Positions 10,036 to 19,648 of a stretch of 64,000 bases of DNA are shown here, piece after piece. The position numbers and the translations under genes were made by a program. The notes under the pieces were generated by a model. The model worked only from the letters and a program-made list of their open reading frames with translations. It ran no database searches and had not been told where the DNA came from. Source of the DNA: Methylophaga sulfidovorans. GTDB lineage: Bacteria > Pseudomonadota > Gammaproteobacteria > Nitrosococcales > Methylophagaceae. Numbering within the stretch: position 1 is the stretch's first letter; the number at the start of each line of letters is the position of its first letter. The stretch covers positions 62,001-126,000 of the forward strand of contig NZ_FOSH01000007.1 of assembly GCF_900114205.1 (NCBI RefSeq), read 5' to 3'.

Positions 10036-11301
10036 TTATGAAGATTTGATTATGTCTCGTAATTCCTGCAAGCGTTCTTTATCTGCATCCAGATCTAAGG
10101 CTAATAAAGCACGTTGATAAGCAAGTTCTGAATGTTTTTCTACACAATCAGAAAAGCATTCAGGAGAAATTTGCTTTAATGCTAATAATGATTTTTGCAG
10201 TCTTATATGAATCTCAAGCATGCTAGCCCCATCCCGACTGATAGGCAGAAAAATATCATCAAAAAGGTTATCAAGCTTAATTTCAGGCATACGTACATTT
10301 GGGTAGGCTATGCTGTCGTCAGTATCATCAAGACTTTTATGATCTTGCCAGCATGACAGAACTCTGACTGCCCGACTTAAAATATCAATGGCGGTACCCG
10401 GATCATTTACAGCAGGAGAGAGCGCGCGGGAAGCAATCTCTGCTAGTACAGTGAAACCAAAGCGCGGATCCTGATCAAATGATCTTAGGTCACTGATGGT
10501 AAGTGCTTTATTGATAGTGTCGTCAATTGTGTCAGATTGATCACCATCATAATAAGCAATGGCCTCGCCGGGGTGAACGAAATGACCTGGCTCTATATAC
10601 AAACAGATTTCAGTTTCATTCGATTCTGCACAGCGGTTAAGCCCACCTAAATCAATATGCTTGATGTAACCAATCTGGTCGACATAGACTGCGTTTTTGC
10701 CTTTCTTTGGTGGATTTTCTTTATCTAAGCGTTTCGCCCCAAGGCAAGGGTAGTCAACACGTTGTTTTATGGCTTCTGTGAGGGCTTCTTCCACACGATT
10801 GGTGGTCTCACTCAATCGACCTAATAATGATAAATGCTCTATCCAACGTAAGATTGTGACAACAATAAGAATGATGACGCCGATAGTCACAGTAAAGAGG
10901 ATTAAACGGCCATTTTCACCATAGATATCAGTGCTCAGGGCGATAATACCGACCAGACTGAACAAAAAAGACCCAATGAAAGTCGCAAGGACATTCTGGG
11001 TTGTACTGTCTTGTCTGACTAATTGAGTTGCTCTTGGGGTTGCACTTGAGCTTGCTGCTGCATATGCGGAAACCATGACACTGAGAGAAAAAGTCGTGAC
11101 GGCAAGCATGCTTGAGGCAAGGATATTAAGGATCCCCCGAACTGCCTCTGCACCAATCTTAAAAGGAAAAGGGCTCTCTATTAATGTTTGTGCGGGTATA
11201 GCAATCAATGCTGTAACAATGGCCAATACAGCGAATAATGAGGCTCTTAACCACAAGGTACGAGTCAGCTGTGTTAATAACCATTGCCATTTTGAGATCA
11301 T
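10036..11301 (-). CDS. DUF2254 inner-membrane protein
   Basis: This 421-residue protein matches the DUF2254 pattern. There are four hydrophobic segments in the N-terminal 160 residues (about 18-40, 60-85, 105-128 and 132-152). The conserved TTFSLSVMVSAYAAASSSATPRA stretch lies between helices two and three, and a soluble C-terminal half contains SRALSPAVNDPGTAIDIL. The function of the family is unknown. It precedes the efflux operon by 89 bases on the same strand. A separate promoter appears to drive the efflux genes, so any link to drug export is only positional. Confidence 0.85.
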   Translation of the reverse strand: MISKWQWLLTQLTRTLWLRASLFAVLAIVTALIAIPAQTLIESPFPFKIGAEAVRGILNILASSMLAVTTFSLSVMVSAYAAASSSATPRATQLVRQDSTTQNVLATFIGSFLFSLVGIIALSTDIYGENGRLILFTVTIGVIILIVVTILRWIEHLSLLGRLSETTNRVEEALTEAIKQRVDYPCLGAKRLDKENPPKKGKNAVYVDQIGYIKHIDLGGLNRCAESNETEICLYIEPGHFVHPGEAIAYYDGDQSDTIDDTINKALTISDLRSFDQDPRFGFTVLAEIASRALSPAVNDPGTAIDILSRAVRVLSCWQDHKSLDDTDDSIAYPNVRMPEIKLDNLFDDIFLPISRDGASMLEIHIRLQKSLLALKQISPECFSDCVEKHSELAYQRALLALDLDADKERLQELRDIIKSS

Positions 11302-11381
11302 TCTATACCCCTATATCAGCGTCGTTTCAGAATAATGAAGCCATTGTGAATAGGCAACAATGACAATACATGATGGCAAAA

Positions 11382-11412
11382 AAAAACCGATGTCGAGACA
11401 CCGGTTTTTTTG
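11382..11412 (-). terminator. Rho-independent terminator after erpA
   Basis: On the minus strand an 8-bp stem (CCGGTGTC / GACATCGG, one G-U pair) is followed by a run of nine T and preceded by A residues. It lies 17 bases after the erpA stop and closes the long housekeeping gene series. Confidence 0.85.
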
Positions 11413-11429
11413 AGGTGATGTGTTTTTGA

Positions 11430-11774
11430 TTATGGCGAGAAAGATGAACCACATCCACATGTTGTTGTGGCATTTGGGTTACGAATGACAAATTGGGAAC
11501 CTTCAATGCCATCGGTGTAATCAATCTCTGCACCAACCAAGTATTGATAACTTGCTGGATCAATCAGTAAAGTGACACCAGCTTTTTCTACTTGTGTATC
11601 ACCATCGCTGACGTCTTCTTCGAAGGTAAAGCCATATTGGAAACCTGAGCAACCGCCGCCGGTAATGAAGACTCGTAGCTTGAGCTGATCATTACCTTCC
11701 TCAGCAATAAGATCGCTGACTTTTGCTGCCGCTGCCTCAGTGAAAATAATTGGGCTGGGCATTTCGCTTGTCAT
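11430..11774 (-). CDS. erpA: Iron-sulfur cluster insertion protein ErpA
   Basis: The 114-residue A-type carrier has the family's three invariant cysteines at C42 (GGGCSGF), C106 and C108 (TTCGCGSSF), used to hold and deliver an Fe-S cluster to apoproteins. The acidic FEEDVSDGD stretch and overall length match ErpA better than IscA. IscA usually sits in an isc operon, which is not present here. It is last in the minus-strand series after the bactofilin gene, with a 65-base gap, and is followed by a strong terminator. ErpA is typically essential for respiratory and isoprenoid Fe-S enzymes. Confidence 0.95.
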   Translation of the reverse strand: MTSEMPSPIIFTEAAAAKVSDLIAEEGNDQLKLRVFITGGGCSGFQYGFTFEEDVSDGDTQVEKAGVTLLIDPASYQYLVGAEIDYTDGIEGSQFVIRNPNATTTCGCGSSFSP

Positions 11775-11839
11775 GTCATTACTCCGAATAAATGGTTAAT
11801 TAATAGCCATTATGCAATTCTGACTAAAATAGTCAAGAT

Positions 11840-12283
11840 TTAGCTTTTTTGTTCAAGATGAAAAGATTCTTTTTCGTCAAAGACTTCGTGCTCGACATGC
11901 AGTACATCTTCGTCTTCATCCTGAGAGCGAATTAAGTGACCGTTCACTTCACTTCCCATTGCCATCTCTATCATGCGGTAATAAAGGTTGCCATTGATGC
12001 GTGCTTTGGGCGCAAGCTCAACATGTTCTGAGGCAAAAACATTACCATTTATTTCTCCATTGATGATGAGATTAGGTACTCGAACTTCGCCATCAATTTT
12101 TCCCTGATCACTCAGGGTTAATAAGGAACCATCCTCATTAGCGATAATGGTGCCTTGAATACTGCCATCGATTCGTAAACCACCGCTGAAATTGATATCA
12201 CCTTTTAAGTGAGTATCACGACCAATTAATGTATCTATCCGTGTCGTTGTTTTTTTCTTTCTTGGTTTATCTTTTTTGAACAT
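11840..12283 (-). CDS. Bactofilin (polymer-forming cytoskeletal protein)
   Basis: About 147 residues with a short Lys-rich N-terminus (MFKKDKPRKKKTTTRIDTLI) and a central beta-helix made of short Gly/Ile repeats such as GDINFSGGLRIDGSIQG and GEVRVPNLIINGEINGNV. An acidic tail follows. Bactofilins assemble into membrane-associated filaments that position cell-wall or polarity factors. I choose ATG 12283 because GAGG lies upstream. An in-frame ATG at 12322 would overlap the preceding gene and adds a non-family leader. It is 11 bases after a single-pass coiled-coil protein (DUF6776), a pairing that suggests they act together at the envelope. Confidence 0.9.
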   Translation of the reverse strand: MFKKDKPRKKKTTTRIDTLIGRDTHLKGDINFSGGLRIDGSIQGTIIANEDGSLLTLSDQGKIDGEVRVPNLIINGEINGNVFASEHVELAPKARINGNLYYRMIEMAMGSEVNGHLIRSQDEDEDVLHVEHEVFDEKESFHLEQKS

Positions 12284-12294
12284 GATGAACCTCG

Positions 12295-12987
12295 TTATGG
12301 CAGGGTAGTTGAAACTTCCCATTGAAAAGTGCGTTTAGTTAAGACTTTCTTGTCTTGTTTTAATTCGATTTCAATGCTTTTTGGCTGTTCATTCTCTTCT
12401 AAGCTGAATACACCTTCAAGCACTTGTACGTGTTTTAATTTCAAACCATGTTTATTAGCGAGTCGTGGTTTGGTTTTATCACCAGCAAAATTCAATGTTA
12501 CCAGTACATCACCTTTGATCGCTTTGGTGATTTTTTTACCCTGAGTAATAACAATACGGTAGAAATACTGAGAAGGGTTATCTGGATTGGCTCTGAGATG
12601 AAGTTCTCGCACCTGAAGTTCGCTACTGGCATTGCCCTGGGTAATATTCTGATAGAACAATAATTCTTTGTTTAATTCAATGACTTGATCCTGCAGTTTT
12701 TGTAAGTTCGATTGTAACTGAGAATCAGTGGCATCCTGGACTGCTTGCAGTCGCGAAATATCATTCACTTGCGAGCTAAGAAGTGTATTTTGTTCGAGGA
12801 GTTTTTGATTTTCTTCCTGAAGAATTTGGTTCTGCTTTTGTACTTCAGCAAGATGTTTGTTTTGTTCAGATTGCCATTGAGTTGTCCAATACCAGACGAC
12901 CGAGGTTGAAACTGCCAGTGTTATCAGCAGTATCAAAAAGGTTCTAAATGGTCGTCTGGTTTGAATTACATACGGTTTATCAATCAT
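12295..12987 (-). CDS. DUF6776-family single-pass membrane protein with coiled coil
   Basis: This 230-residue protein has one N-terminal membrane helix (about residues 14-33), a Gln/Glu/Leu-rich coiled coil (about residues 38-110) and a predicted beta-rich C-terminal domain. The layout matches the uncharacterised DUF6776 family often found beside bactofilins. It should be anchored in the inner membrane with the C-terminal part in the periplasm, but this topology is inferred. It overlaps the argC stop codon by one base and precedes the bactofilin gene, so the three are probably cotranscribed. No enzymatic motif is visible. Confidence 0.8.
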   Translation of the reverse strand: MIDKPYVIQTRRPFRTFLILLITLAVSTSVVWYWTTQWQSEQNKHLAEVQKQNQILQEENQKLLEQNTLLSSQVNDISRLQAVQDATDSQLQSNLQKLQDQVIELNKELLFYQNITQGNASSELQVRELHLRANPDNPSQYFYRIVITQGKKITKAIKGDVLVTLNFAGDKTKPRLANKHGLKLKHVQVLEGVFSLEENEQPKSIEIELKQDKKVLTKRTFQWEVSTTLP

Positions 12988-14018
12988 CAGGGCATCATCG
13001 CAATTACATTAATCCCTGTTTTTTCATCGAGTCCAAACATGATATTCATATTATGGATAGCCTGGCCGGAAGCCCCTTTAACCAAATTATCGATAACCGA
13101 AAGAACAACTACCGTATCACTGTTTTGTGGTTGGTGTACTGCAATACGGCAAACATTACTACCTTGAACACTTCTAGTTTCCGGCATTGATCCGCCTGGC
13201 ATCACATCAACAAAAGGCTCGTTTGCGTAACGGTCTTCAAAAACCTTTTGTAGATTCACATTTTGTGACGTTAGTTGGCCATATAAAGTGGCATGAATGC
13301 CCCTCACCATCGGAGCCAGATGTGGAATGAAGGTTAAATCCACTTTTTGTTGGCAATGCTGGGATAAGACTTCACGGATTTCTGGCAGGTGACGATGACC
13401 ATTGACGCCATAGGCTTTGAAACTACCACTGGTTTCTGCCATCAGCATAGGGATGGCGGCTTTTCTGCCAGCACCGCTGACGCCTGTTTTGGCATCTGCG
13501 ATTAAGCGCAGTGGGTCAATTAATCCCGCTTCAAGTAATGGCAAAAAGCCCAGTTCAGTAGCTGTTGGATAACAGCCAGGGACGGCGACTAACTGCGCAT
13601 CTTTGATCTTGTCACGATTCAGTTCTGGTAAACCATAAACGGCAAGTTCAAATAACTCAGGACACGTGTGTTTGGTGTTGTACCACTGTTCCCAGACAGC
13701 AAGGTCTTTTAACCTGAAGTCCGCAGAGAGATCGATAACTCGTGTATTACGTTTAATCAGCTCTGGTACTAACGCCATCGCAACGGTATGTGGGGTGGCG
13801 AAAAAGACCACATCACATTGTGCAAGAATGTCGGGATCGGGCTCTGAAAAAGCGATATCTACATGACCACGTAAGTTTGGAAAAAGATCGCTGACAGGCA
13901 TACCTGCTTCACTTCGGGAAGTGATCACTTCCAGTGAGACCTCAGGGTGATTAGCAAGTAATCTCAGTAGTTCGACACCGGTGTATCCAGTGCCGCCAAC
14001 AATGCCGACTTTGATCAT
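12987..14018 (-). CDS. argC: N-acetyl-gamma-glutamyl-phosphate reductase
   Basis: ArgC carries out the third step of arginine synthesis, the NADPH-dependent reduction of N-acetylglutamyl phosphate to the semialdehyde. The 343-residue product has the Rossmann start [19 protein letters not shown] and the catalytic cysteine C149 in AVPGCYPTA. The C-terminal [12 protein letters not shown] motif includes a conserved histidine. The length is normal for the type 1 enzyme. No other arg gene is nearby. It is placed between the cyclase-like gene (73 bases upstream) and the DUF6776-bactofilin pair, a gene order common in gammaproteobacteria. Confidence 0.96.
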   Translation of the reverse strand: MIKVGIVGGTGYTGVELLRLLANHPEVSLEVITSRSEAGMPVSDLFPNLRGHVDIAFSEPDPDILAQCDVVFFATPHTVAMALVPELIKRNTRVIDLSADFRLKDLAVWEQWYNTKHTCPELFELAVYGLPELNRDKIKDAQLVAVPGCYPTATELGFLPLLEAGLIDPLRLIADAKTGVSGAGRKAAIPMLMAETSGSFKAYGVNGHRHLPEIREVLSQHCQQKVDLTFIPHLAPMVRGIHATLYGQLTSQNVNLQKVFEDRYANEPFVDVMPGGSMPETRSVQGSNVCRIAVHQPQNSDTVVVLSVIDNLVKGASGQAIHNMNIMFGLDEKTGINVIAMMP

Positions 14019-14050
14019 AAGTTACTCTGTCGTCTGATAATAAAGACCAA

Positions 14051-14086
14051 CATAATAAAAGAGCACAGGCCAAAGAGAAAGCCTGT
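14051..14086 (-). terminator. Weak terminator-like hairpin after the cyclase-like gene
   Basis: On the minus strand ACAGGC and GCCTGT pair across a 10-base loop, followed by GCTCTTTTATT. The stem is short and the T-run imperfect, so partial termination before argC is the most that can be claimed. Confidence 0.35.
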
Positions 14087-14091
14087 ATCGA

Positions 14092-16728
14092 TTATTGTTG
14101 GTTAAAAAGTTGTTCCAGACGGTTCTTTTGCTGAATATATATAGCGGTTGGATAACGCTGATGATCAGTAAATTGCAGTTGATTGATATAAAGCGGATAT
14201 GTCTGGTTATTTTGTCGCAAGGTATTAATAAGCTGGTGAACTTGGGCAAATAAGGCCATATCATCAGCACGGCCTTCAAACCATTTTTTTCCACACATAA
14301 TAGTGCAGGCTGCATCCAGCGCCGGACTTTCCATGGTTACCTGAACTGGAAGAAAAGTCTGTGTTGTGTTCTGTGGGGCAATAGCATTGATTTTCCAGCC
14401 TTGCTGGTGATGGTTGAGCAAATAAAAGCGAATATGTCTCAATTGATTGTCTGCCTTAATGTGTGACAGGAACAGCTGAAGGTGTCCCATCAGGGTTGAC
14501 TCACTGAGATGCTGAACCTGATGACGGACGATATTGGCGTACTCATCAACAAGATAATAGACCACGGTATTTTTCTCGAGATAAAGAAAAATGCTGACTT
14601 GCTCAGCTGCCTGATAACTCAATAAGGTATTCAGAAGTTGGTCTTTATCAAGGTAGCTATCCAGAGCCTGGGCTGTAAACGTTTTTGTATTGTCAGCCAG
14701 GTGTTGCCAGAAAGTTTGTGACATTGGGCGTCTGACATATTCAACTTGCCCATCGTGCCATTGAAGTTGATATGGACGATCCGCCAGATTGATCAAAAAC
14801 TTTCCTTGTTGTGGATGAGTTTGATAATGTTGGCAAACCTGAGGTATTAACGTCTCAAACCGCTGGTTTATTGATTTTTCAAATCCTGGCGTAGTACACC
14901 AGCTATTCACTTTAGGTTGACCAATGGGTTGCCAGAGCAACAGGCTGGTGAGCATATCCAGAACAGCAGTCTGCCCCTGATAAAACGTACTATAAATCTG
15001 ACCATGACTGGAAATAAACAAGCAATCGATGGTTAATACCAGACTTTCTTTAAAGGAGCTGTAATTGAGCGGATCATTTTGTTTGCTGGAGAGCTGTAAA
15101 CCCTGTTGAGAGAGCTTATTGCTGGGCTGCTCCTCCAGATTCGGGAAGACCATAACCTGAATGACGGTTTCCGTTGTTATGATGTCTGAACGCTGTTTGG
15201 GAATATCAAGCCGGGCAAGCCCCTGGTTGATAATGTAATTACTGAGTTCTATGACAGATGAAGTCGTGTACTTCTGGTGCTGATCCGTCACACTAAGCCA
15301 ATTCGTTTTTGCTAACAGCTGATGATTTATCACCCAGCTTAAGACATCGATAAGTTGCGAATGCTGGTATAAACCTGATTTTGCATTGTCTGCAAGCGGC
15401 ACCTGACTGACAAGCCAGTCTTGTTGATCCTTGAATCGGTATAAATACAAACGGCTTTCATTATGTTCGGGGCGTAATGACCGTGGTAGAGAGGGAATCT
15501 GATTTCCCTGCGGTTGAAAGCGTAAACGGTATAACTGCTTGAGATAAGTTATCTCATTGCTGGTATCCAGTTGATGACGTTTGCAATAATCCTGCAGCTT
15601 TTCTAACGAAGACTGAATAACCGGGGCTAATCTGCTAAACCAAGCCTGGTTTTGTTTGATATGTGAGTGACGATTATCCATGGTTTGCAGCTGGGTTTCT
15701 GACCATGCCCATTGTGTTATCAGCTGTTTTACAAATTCTCTACGCCATGGATACTGCGCTTGTTTTAGCTCAACGGAAAGTGTTTCCTGACTTTCCTCAT
15801 AAAATACTTCTCTGGCGATATTGATTAATGATTCTTCTGAGTGTGATTCAATAAGGGAGAGTTTTAGTGCCTGGTTTTCCAGAGCTGGAAAGCGTGACTC
15901 ACCTTGATAAATAGCTCGTTTTAAAACAACTGACAGTAATGGAACAGACGTGACTGTTTCTAAGAGCAGTGGTAAGTAAAGCAGATCGAGTGATACATGC
16001 CCATCTAACAGGACAGCTTTGCATTCAGCATACGTCGTTTCAAACAAGGCATTTTGGTCAATAGATTTGACCGGGCCAAAATCAATTAGATTGTATTGTT
16101 TGAATTTAGCCTGTGTTTTGAATTCATCAACTATTGATTGATGATCGCTGTCTTCTTCGTCAGTTAACAACCACCAATAGGGTTCACAGCCTGCCAGAAC
16201 AATACCTTGTGTGTAGAACTGTTCTTTTTGCCATTCAGATAAGGCATTATTTTCTACCAATGCTTTTTCGGCTATTAATTGTGTTTTCAGTAATAGCCCA
16301 TTTTCAGCACACCATTCAGTGATGGCATCTAATTTTAATTGCAGCTGATGCCGTTGTTCGATATCCAGCAAATCAGAGCACAGCAACCATAACTCAAATT
16401 CAGTTTTATCGGTGTAGCTGTAATGATGGTGAGGGTTAATAAGATAAAGGCCGCGAAGGGGATATCGGCGTAGAGCCCGCACACGGTGATTAAAGCTGCG
16501 GTTTAGTTGTTGTGCTTTGTTTACTGTGTCCTGAGACGGACGGTAATCAAGCAAGCCTGCCGGGACATCATCACTGATATAACCCGGTAACAGCTTGGCA
16601 TTGATATGAAAGAAAAGCGGTAATAGTTGAAAAATTAACGCCTGCCGAGCAGGCGCCATTTCAATGAGATGCTGAAAGCGCTGATAATTTAGCGATTGGA
16701 ATAAACGATAAGCCTCAACGCGATCCAC
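14092..16728 (-). CDS. cyaA: Class I adenylate cyclase homologue with altered catalytic motif
   Basis: The 878-residue protein aligns by eye with enterobacterial CyaA along most of its length. Matching regions are LPLFFHINAKLLPGYISDD (residues 36-54), WRREFVKQLITQWAWSETQL with MDNR after it, and later C-terminal blocks. In E. coli the nucleotidyltransferase motif reads MGSTSSVGQSCSSDLDIW. Here residues 97-114 read INPHHHYSYTDKTEFELW, so the GS pair is NP and both catalytic aspartates are glutamates (E110 and E112). The protein may be inactive, use a different nucleotide, or be weakly active. It is 17 bases downstream of purH. The reading frame itself is intact, with no sign of decay. Confidence 0.8.
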   Translation of the reverse strand: MDRVEAYRLFQSLNYQRFQHLIEMAPARQALIFQLLPLFFHINAKLLPGYISDDVPAGLLDYRPSQDTVNKAQQLNRSFNHRVRALRRYPLRGLYLINPHHHYSYTDKTEFELWLLCSDLLDIEQRHQLQLKLDAITEWCAENGLLLKTQLIAEKALVENNALSEWQKEQFYTQGIVLAGCEPYWWLLTDEEDSDHQSIVDEFKTQAKFKQYNLIDFGPVKSIDQNALFETTYAECKAVLLDGHVSLDLLYLPLLLETVTSVPLLSVVLKRAIYQGESRFPALENQALKLSLIESHSEESLINIAREVFYEESQETLSVELKQAQYPWRREFVKQLITQWAWSETQLQTMDNRHSHIKQNQAWFSRLAPVIQSSLEKLQDYCKRHQLDTSNEITYLKQLYRLRFQPQGNQIPSLPRSLRPEHNESRLYLYRFKDQQDWLVSQVPLADNAKSGLYQHSQLIDVLSWVINHQLLAKTNWLSVTDQHQKYTTSSVIELSNYIINQGLARLDIPKQRSDIITTETVIQVMVFPNLEEQPSNKLSQQGLQLSSKQNDPLNYSSFKESLVLTIDCLFISSHGQIYSTFYQGQTAVLDMLTSLLLWQPIGQPKVNSWCTTPGFEKSINQRFETLIPQVCQHYQTHPQQGKFLINLADRPYQLQWHDGQVEYVRRPMSQTFWQHLADNTKTFTAQALDSYLDKDQLLNTLLSYQAAEQVSIFLYLEKNTVVYYLVDEYANIVRHQVQHLSESTLMGHLQLFLSHIKADNQLRHIRFYLLNHHQQGWKINAIAPQNTTQTFLPVQVTMESPALDAACTIMCGKKWFEGRADDMALFAQVHQLINTLRQNNQTYPLYINQLQFTDHQRYPTAIYIQQKNRLEQLFNQQ

Positions 16729-16745
16729 AAAAATTCCACGGTTGT

Positions 16746-18308
16746 TTAGTGTCTAAAATGACGTATGCCAGTAAAGACCATGGCAATACCATGTTCGTTT
16801 GCTGCAGCAATAACTTCATCATCACGCATAGAGCCACCCGGTTGAATAACTGCTTTAATACCTGCGGCCGCGGCCGCATCCAGACCATCTCTGAACGGGA
16901 AAAATGCATCAGAGGCCATCACCGCACCAGGTACAGTCAGGCCAGCATCTTCTGCTTTAATGCCAGCAATGCGGCTACTGACAACACGGCTCATCTGACC
17001 GGCGCCAATCCCAACTGTTTGTTGGTTCTTAACATAAACAATCGCATTTGATTTCACAAACTTAGCCACACGCCAGGCAAATAATAAGTCGGCCATTTGT
17101 TCTTCAGTCGGCGCTTGTTCTGTGACTACTTTCAGGTCAGCTTTTTGTACCAACGCTTCATCACGGTCCTGAACTAATAAACCACCGTTAACACGTTTGT
17201 AATCCAGACCAGTTTCAGTAGTGTTTTCAAAATCACCACAAGCTAATAAACGCACATTGGCTTTTTTAGCCACAGTCGCCTGAGCTTCATCACTGATTGA
17301 AGGGGCAATAATGACTTCTACAAATTGACGGTCAATAATAGCTTTTGCTGTATCGGCATCCAATGGACGATTGAATGCAATGATGCCACCAAAGGCAGAG
17401 GTTGGATCAGTTTGGTAAGCTAAGTCATAAGCGTTAAGTAAGCTATCAGAAACAGCTACACCACAGGGATTGGCATGTTTTACGATGACGCAAGCTGGTG
17501 CTTCGGGGAAGGCTTTGACACATTCCAGAGCGGCATCAGTATCAGCAATATTGTTGTATGACAGTTCTTTACCCTGTAATTGCGTGGCGGCGCTGATAGT
17601 GCCTGAGGCAGGATTCGCTTCCGTATAGAAAGCGGCATTTTGGTGAGGGTTTTCACCGTAACGCATATCTTGTTTCTTCACGAACTGGCTATTAAAGGTA
17701 CGTGAGAAAGTGGTTTTCTCTTCACCTGTTAATTTACCCAGATAGTTGGCAATAGCACCATCATAATGTGCTGTGTGTTCAAATGTCTTAACGGCTAAAT
17801 CAAAACGGGTTGCATCATCCACACCGCCGTTAGCTTCGATTTGTGCCACAACGTTTGCATAGTCAGCAGGATCAATCAATACGGTAACATCAGCATGGTT
17901 TTTCGCTGCTGCACGTAACATGGTTGGACCACCAATATCGATATTTTCGATGGCCATAGGCAAGGTGCAGTCATCACGCGCAATGGTGGCTTCAAACGGA
18001 TAAAGGTTAACAACAACCAGATCAATAGGAGCAATGTCGTGCTCGGCCATAATGGTGTCATCCGTGCCTCGGCGACCTAATAAGCCACCATGAATTTTCG
18101 GATGCAATGTTTTAATACGACCATCCATCATTTCAGGGAAGCCGGTATGTGAGGAGACTTCTTTTACTGGTAAGCCGGCTTCAGCTAATAATTTTGCTGT
18201 ACCGCCAGTAGATAACAGTTCTACACCTAGCTTGTTTAATTGCTGGGCTAATTCAAGCACACCAGTTTTGTCTGATACGCTCAATAGAGCACGTTTGATT
18301 TGATTCAT
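16746..18308 (-). CDS. purH: Bifunctional AICAR formyltransferase/IMP cyclohydrolase
   Basis: PurH performs the last two steps of IMP synthesis. The 520-residue product has the N-terminal IMP cyclohydrolase domain starting [19 protein letters not shown] and [14 protein letters not shown] (residues 1-200), and the C-terminal AICAR transformylase domain with [14 protein letters not shown] and [20 protein letters not shown]. The length is that of the complete family. It follows fis by 33 bases in a minus-strand run, the fis-purH order common outside enterobacteria. No damage is visible. Confidence 0.97.
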   Translation of the reverse strand: MNQIKRALLSVSDKTGVLELAQQLNKLGVELLSTGGTAKLLAEAGLPVKEVSSHTGFPEMMDGRIKTLHPKIHGGLLGRRGTDDTIMAEHDIAPIDLVVVNLYPFEATIARDDCTLPMAIENIDIGGPTMLRAAAKNHADVTVLIDPADYANVVAQIEANGGVDDATRFDLAVKTFEHTAHYDGAIANYLGKLTGEEKTTFSRTFNSQFVKKQDMRYGENPHQNAAFYTEANPASGTISAATQLQGKELSYNNIADTDAALECVKAFPEAPACVIVKHANPCGVAVSDSLLNAYDLAYQTDPTSAFGGIIAFNRPLDADTAKAIIDRQFVEVIIAPSISDEAQATVAKKANVRLLACGDFENTTETGLDYKRVNGGLLVQDRDEALVQKADLKVVTEQAPTEEQMADLLFAWRVAKFVKSNAIVYVKNQQTVGIGAGQMSRVVSSRIAGIKAEDAGLTVPGAVMASDAFFPFRDGLDAAAAAGIKAVIQPGGSMRDDEVIAAANEHGIAMVFTGIRHFRH

Positions 18309-18341
18309 TGAAAAACACTTCCAGGAGATAAAAAATTCGAT

Positions 18342-18632
18342 TTATAAGCCGTATTGCTTGAGTTTTTTACGTAATGTTCCACGGTTAATGCCGAGAATTT
18401 CAGCTGCACGGCTTTGGTTGCCGTTGGTATGTTCAAGGGTTGCTTTGAGTAAAGGAACTTCGACTTCCGTCATTAACATTTCATACAGGTTGGCAGCAGG
18501 ATGGCCTTCAAGTTGTTCGAAATAATCGGCCAATGCACGTGTGACGCACACATTGAGTGGTTCCGCTGTTTGCTCAGCCACGACAGCTAGCTCTGCGCAA
18601 GTAGTTGAATCTTTGGCTAGCGGTTGAGTCAT
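18342..18632 (-). CDS. fis: DNA-binding protein Fis
   Basis: Fis is a nucleoid protein that bends DNA and activates ribosomal and other promoters during rapid growth. The 96-residue product ends in the characteristic helix-turn-helix NQSRAAEILGINRGTLRKKL. It overlaps the dusB stop codon by four bases (ATGA), the well-known dusB-fis pairing of gammaproteobacteria. The N-terminal part shares little with enterobacterial Fis apart from length and the DYFEQLEGHPAANLYEML segment. That is usual, since the C-terminal half carries most conservation. Confidence 0.95.
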   Translation of the reverse strand: MTQPLAKDSTTCAELAVVAEQTAEPLNVCVTRALADYFEQLEGHPAANLYEMLMTEVEVPLLKATLEHTNGNQSRAAEILGINRGTLRKKLKQYGL

Positions 18633-19648
18633 GCGGCTTGTATATCCTGTTGTTCTTGTAATTGATCAAAAAACTGACGTGTAAAGTCTACCTGCTGTTG
18701 CGGTGATTCGAGCAAATTCATTTCCTGACGGAAGGCATTACCATTACGTAGACCTTTGCTATACCAGGCAATGTGTTTTCTTGCCATTCGCACACCGGAA
18801 TAATCACCATAAAAATCGTACAGGTTTTCCAGGTGTTCAATCAAGATCTGACGAATTTCAACAACAGAAGGAGATGATAACAGTTTGTTATGCTCAAGGT
18901 AATGGATAATTTGTCTAAAAATCCATGGGTTACCCTGGGCAGCACGTCCAATCATTAAACCGTCAACACCGGTTTTATTGAGTATTTCAGCAGCTTTTAA
19001 AGGGGAATCTATATCACCATTAGCAATAATTGGCATGGACGAAATAGAGGCTTTTATTTCTGCAATTGTGTCGTATTCGGCTTCACCTTTATAGGCATCA
19101 GCTCGTGTTCTGCCATGAATGGCCAAGGCTTGTATGCCTGATTGTTCGGCAATTCGGGCAATCGTTAATCCATTACGATTATCTCTATCCCAGCCGGTAC
19201 GTATTTTCAGGGTCACAGGCACATCGACGGCATTCACCACAGATTCAAGAATACTGGCTACCAGTGACTCATCTTGCAACAGGGCAGAGCCAGCCATCAC
19301 ATTACAGACTTTTTTAGCAGGACAGCCCATATTGATATCAATGATATGGGCACCTTGATCGACATTATGTTTTGCTGCTTCAGCCATCATTTTGGGATCG
19401 GCACCAGCAATCTGTACACTACGTGGCTCTGGCTCACCAGTATGATTAGCTCGTAATAACGACTTTTTACTGGCCCACAAGGTTTTATTTGCTGTGATCA
19501 TCTCTGATACAGCCATTCCCGCACCTAAGCGACGACATAACTGACGGAATGGACGATCTGTTACACCTGCCATCGGTGCCAGAAATAAATTATTAGGCAA
19601 ATGGTAGGGCCCGATGCTGATGGTTTTACCTTGCATGTCGGCTGCCAT
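18629..19648 (-). CDS. dusB: tRNA-dihydrouridine synthase B
   Basis: DusB reduces uridine to dihydrouridine in tRNA using FMN and NADPH. The 339-residue TIM-barrel protein shows the family signatures [21 protein letters not shown] near the N-terminus, [11 protein letters not shown] with the catalytic cysteine around residue 106, and [18 protein letters not shown]. It overlaps prmA by 23 bases when started at ATG 19648. A second ATG at 19636 is an equally possible start. Upstream is prmA and downstream fis, which it overlaps by four bases, so dusB and fis are translationally coupled. Confidence 0.96.
   Translation of the reverse strand: MAADMQGKTISIGPYHLPNNLFLAPMAGVTDRPFRQLCRRLGAGMAVSEMITANKTLWASKKSLLRANHTGEPEPRSVQIAGADPKMMAEAAKHNVDQGAHIIDINMGCPAKKVCNVMAGSALLQDESLVASILESVVNAVDVPVTLKIRTGWDRDNRNGLTIARIAEQSGIQALAIHGRTRADAYKGEAEYDTIAEIKASISSMPIIANGDIDSPLKAAEILNKTGVDGLMIGRAAQGNPWIFRQIIHYLEHNKLLSSPSVVEIRQILIEHLENLYDFYGDYSGVRMARKHIAWYSKGLRNGNAFRQEMNLLESPQQQVDFTRQFFDQLQEQQDIQAA

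Noticed and set aside
11327-11563. 78-codon minus-strand frame
   Set aside because: It overlaps erpA in another frame and includes its terminator, so it is a chance frame.
14022-14315. 97-codon minus-strand frame over the end of the cyclase-like gene
   Set aside because: It overlaps the cyclase-like gene in another frame and shows no family pattern or good start signal.
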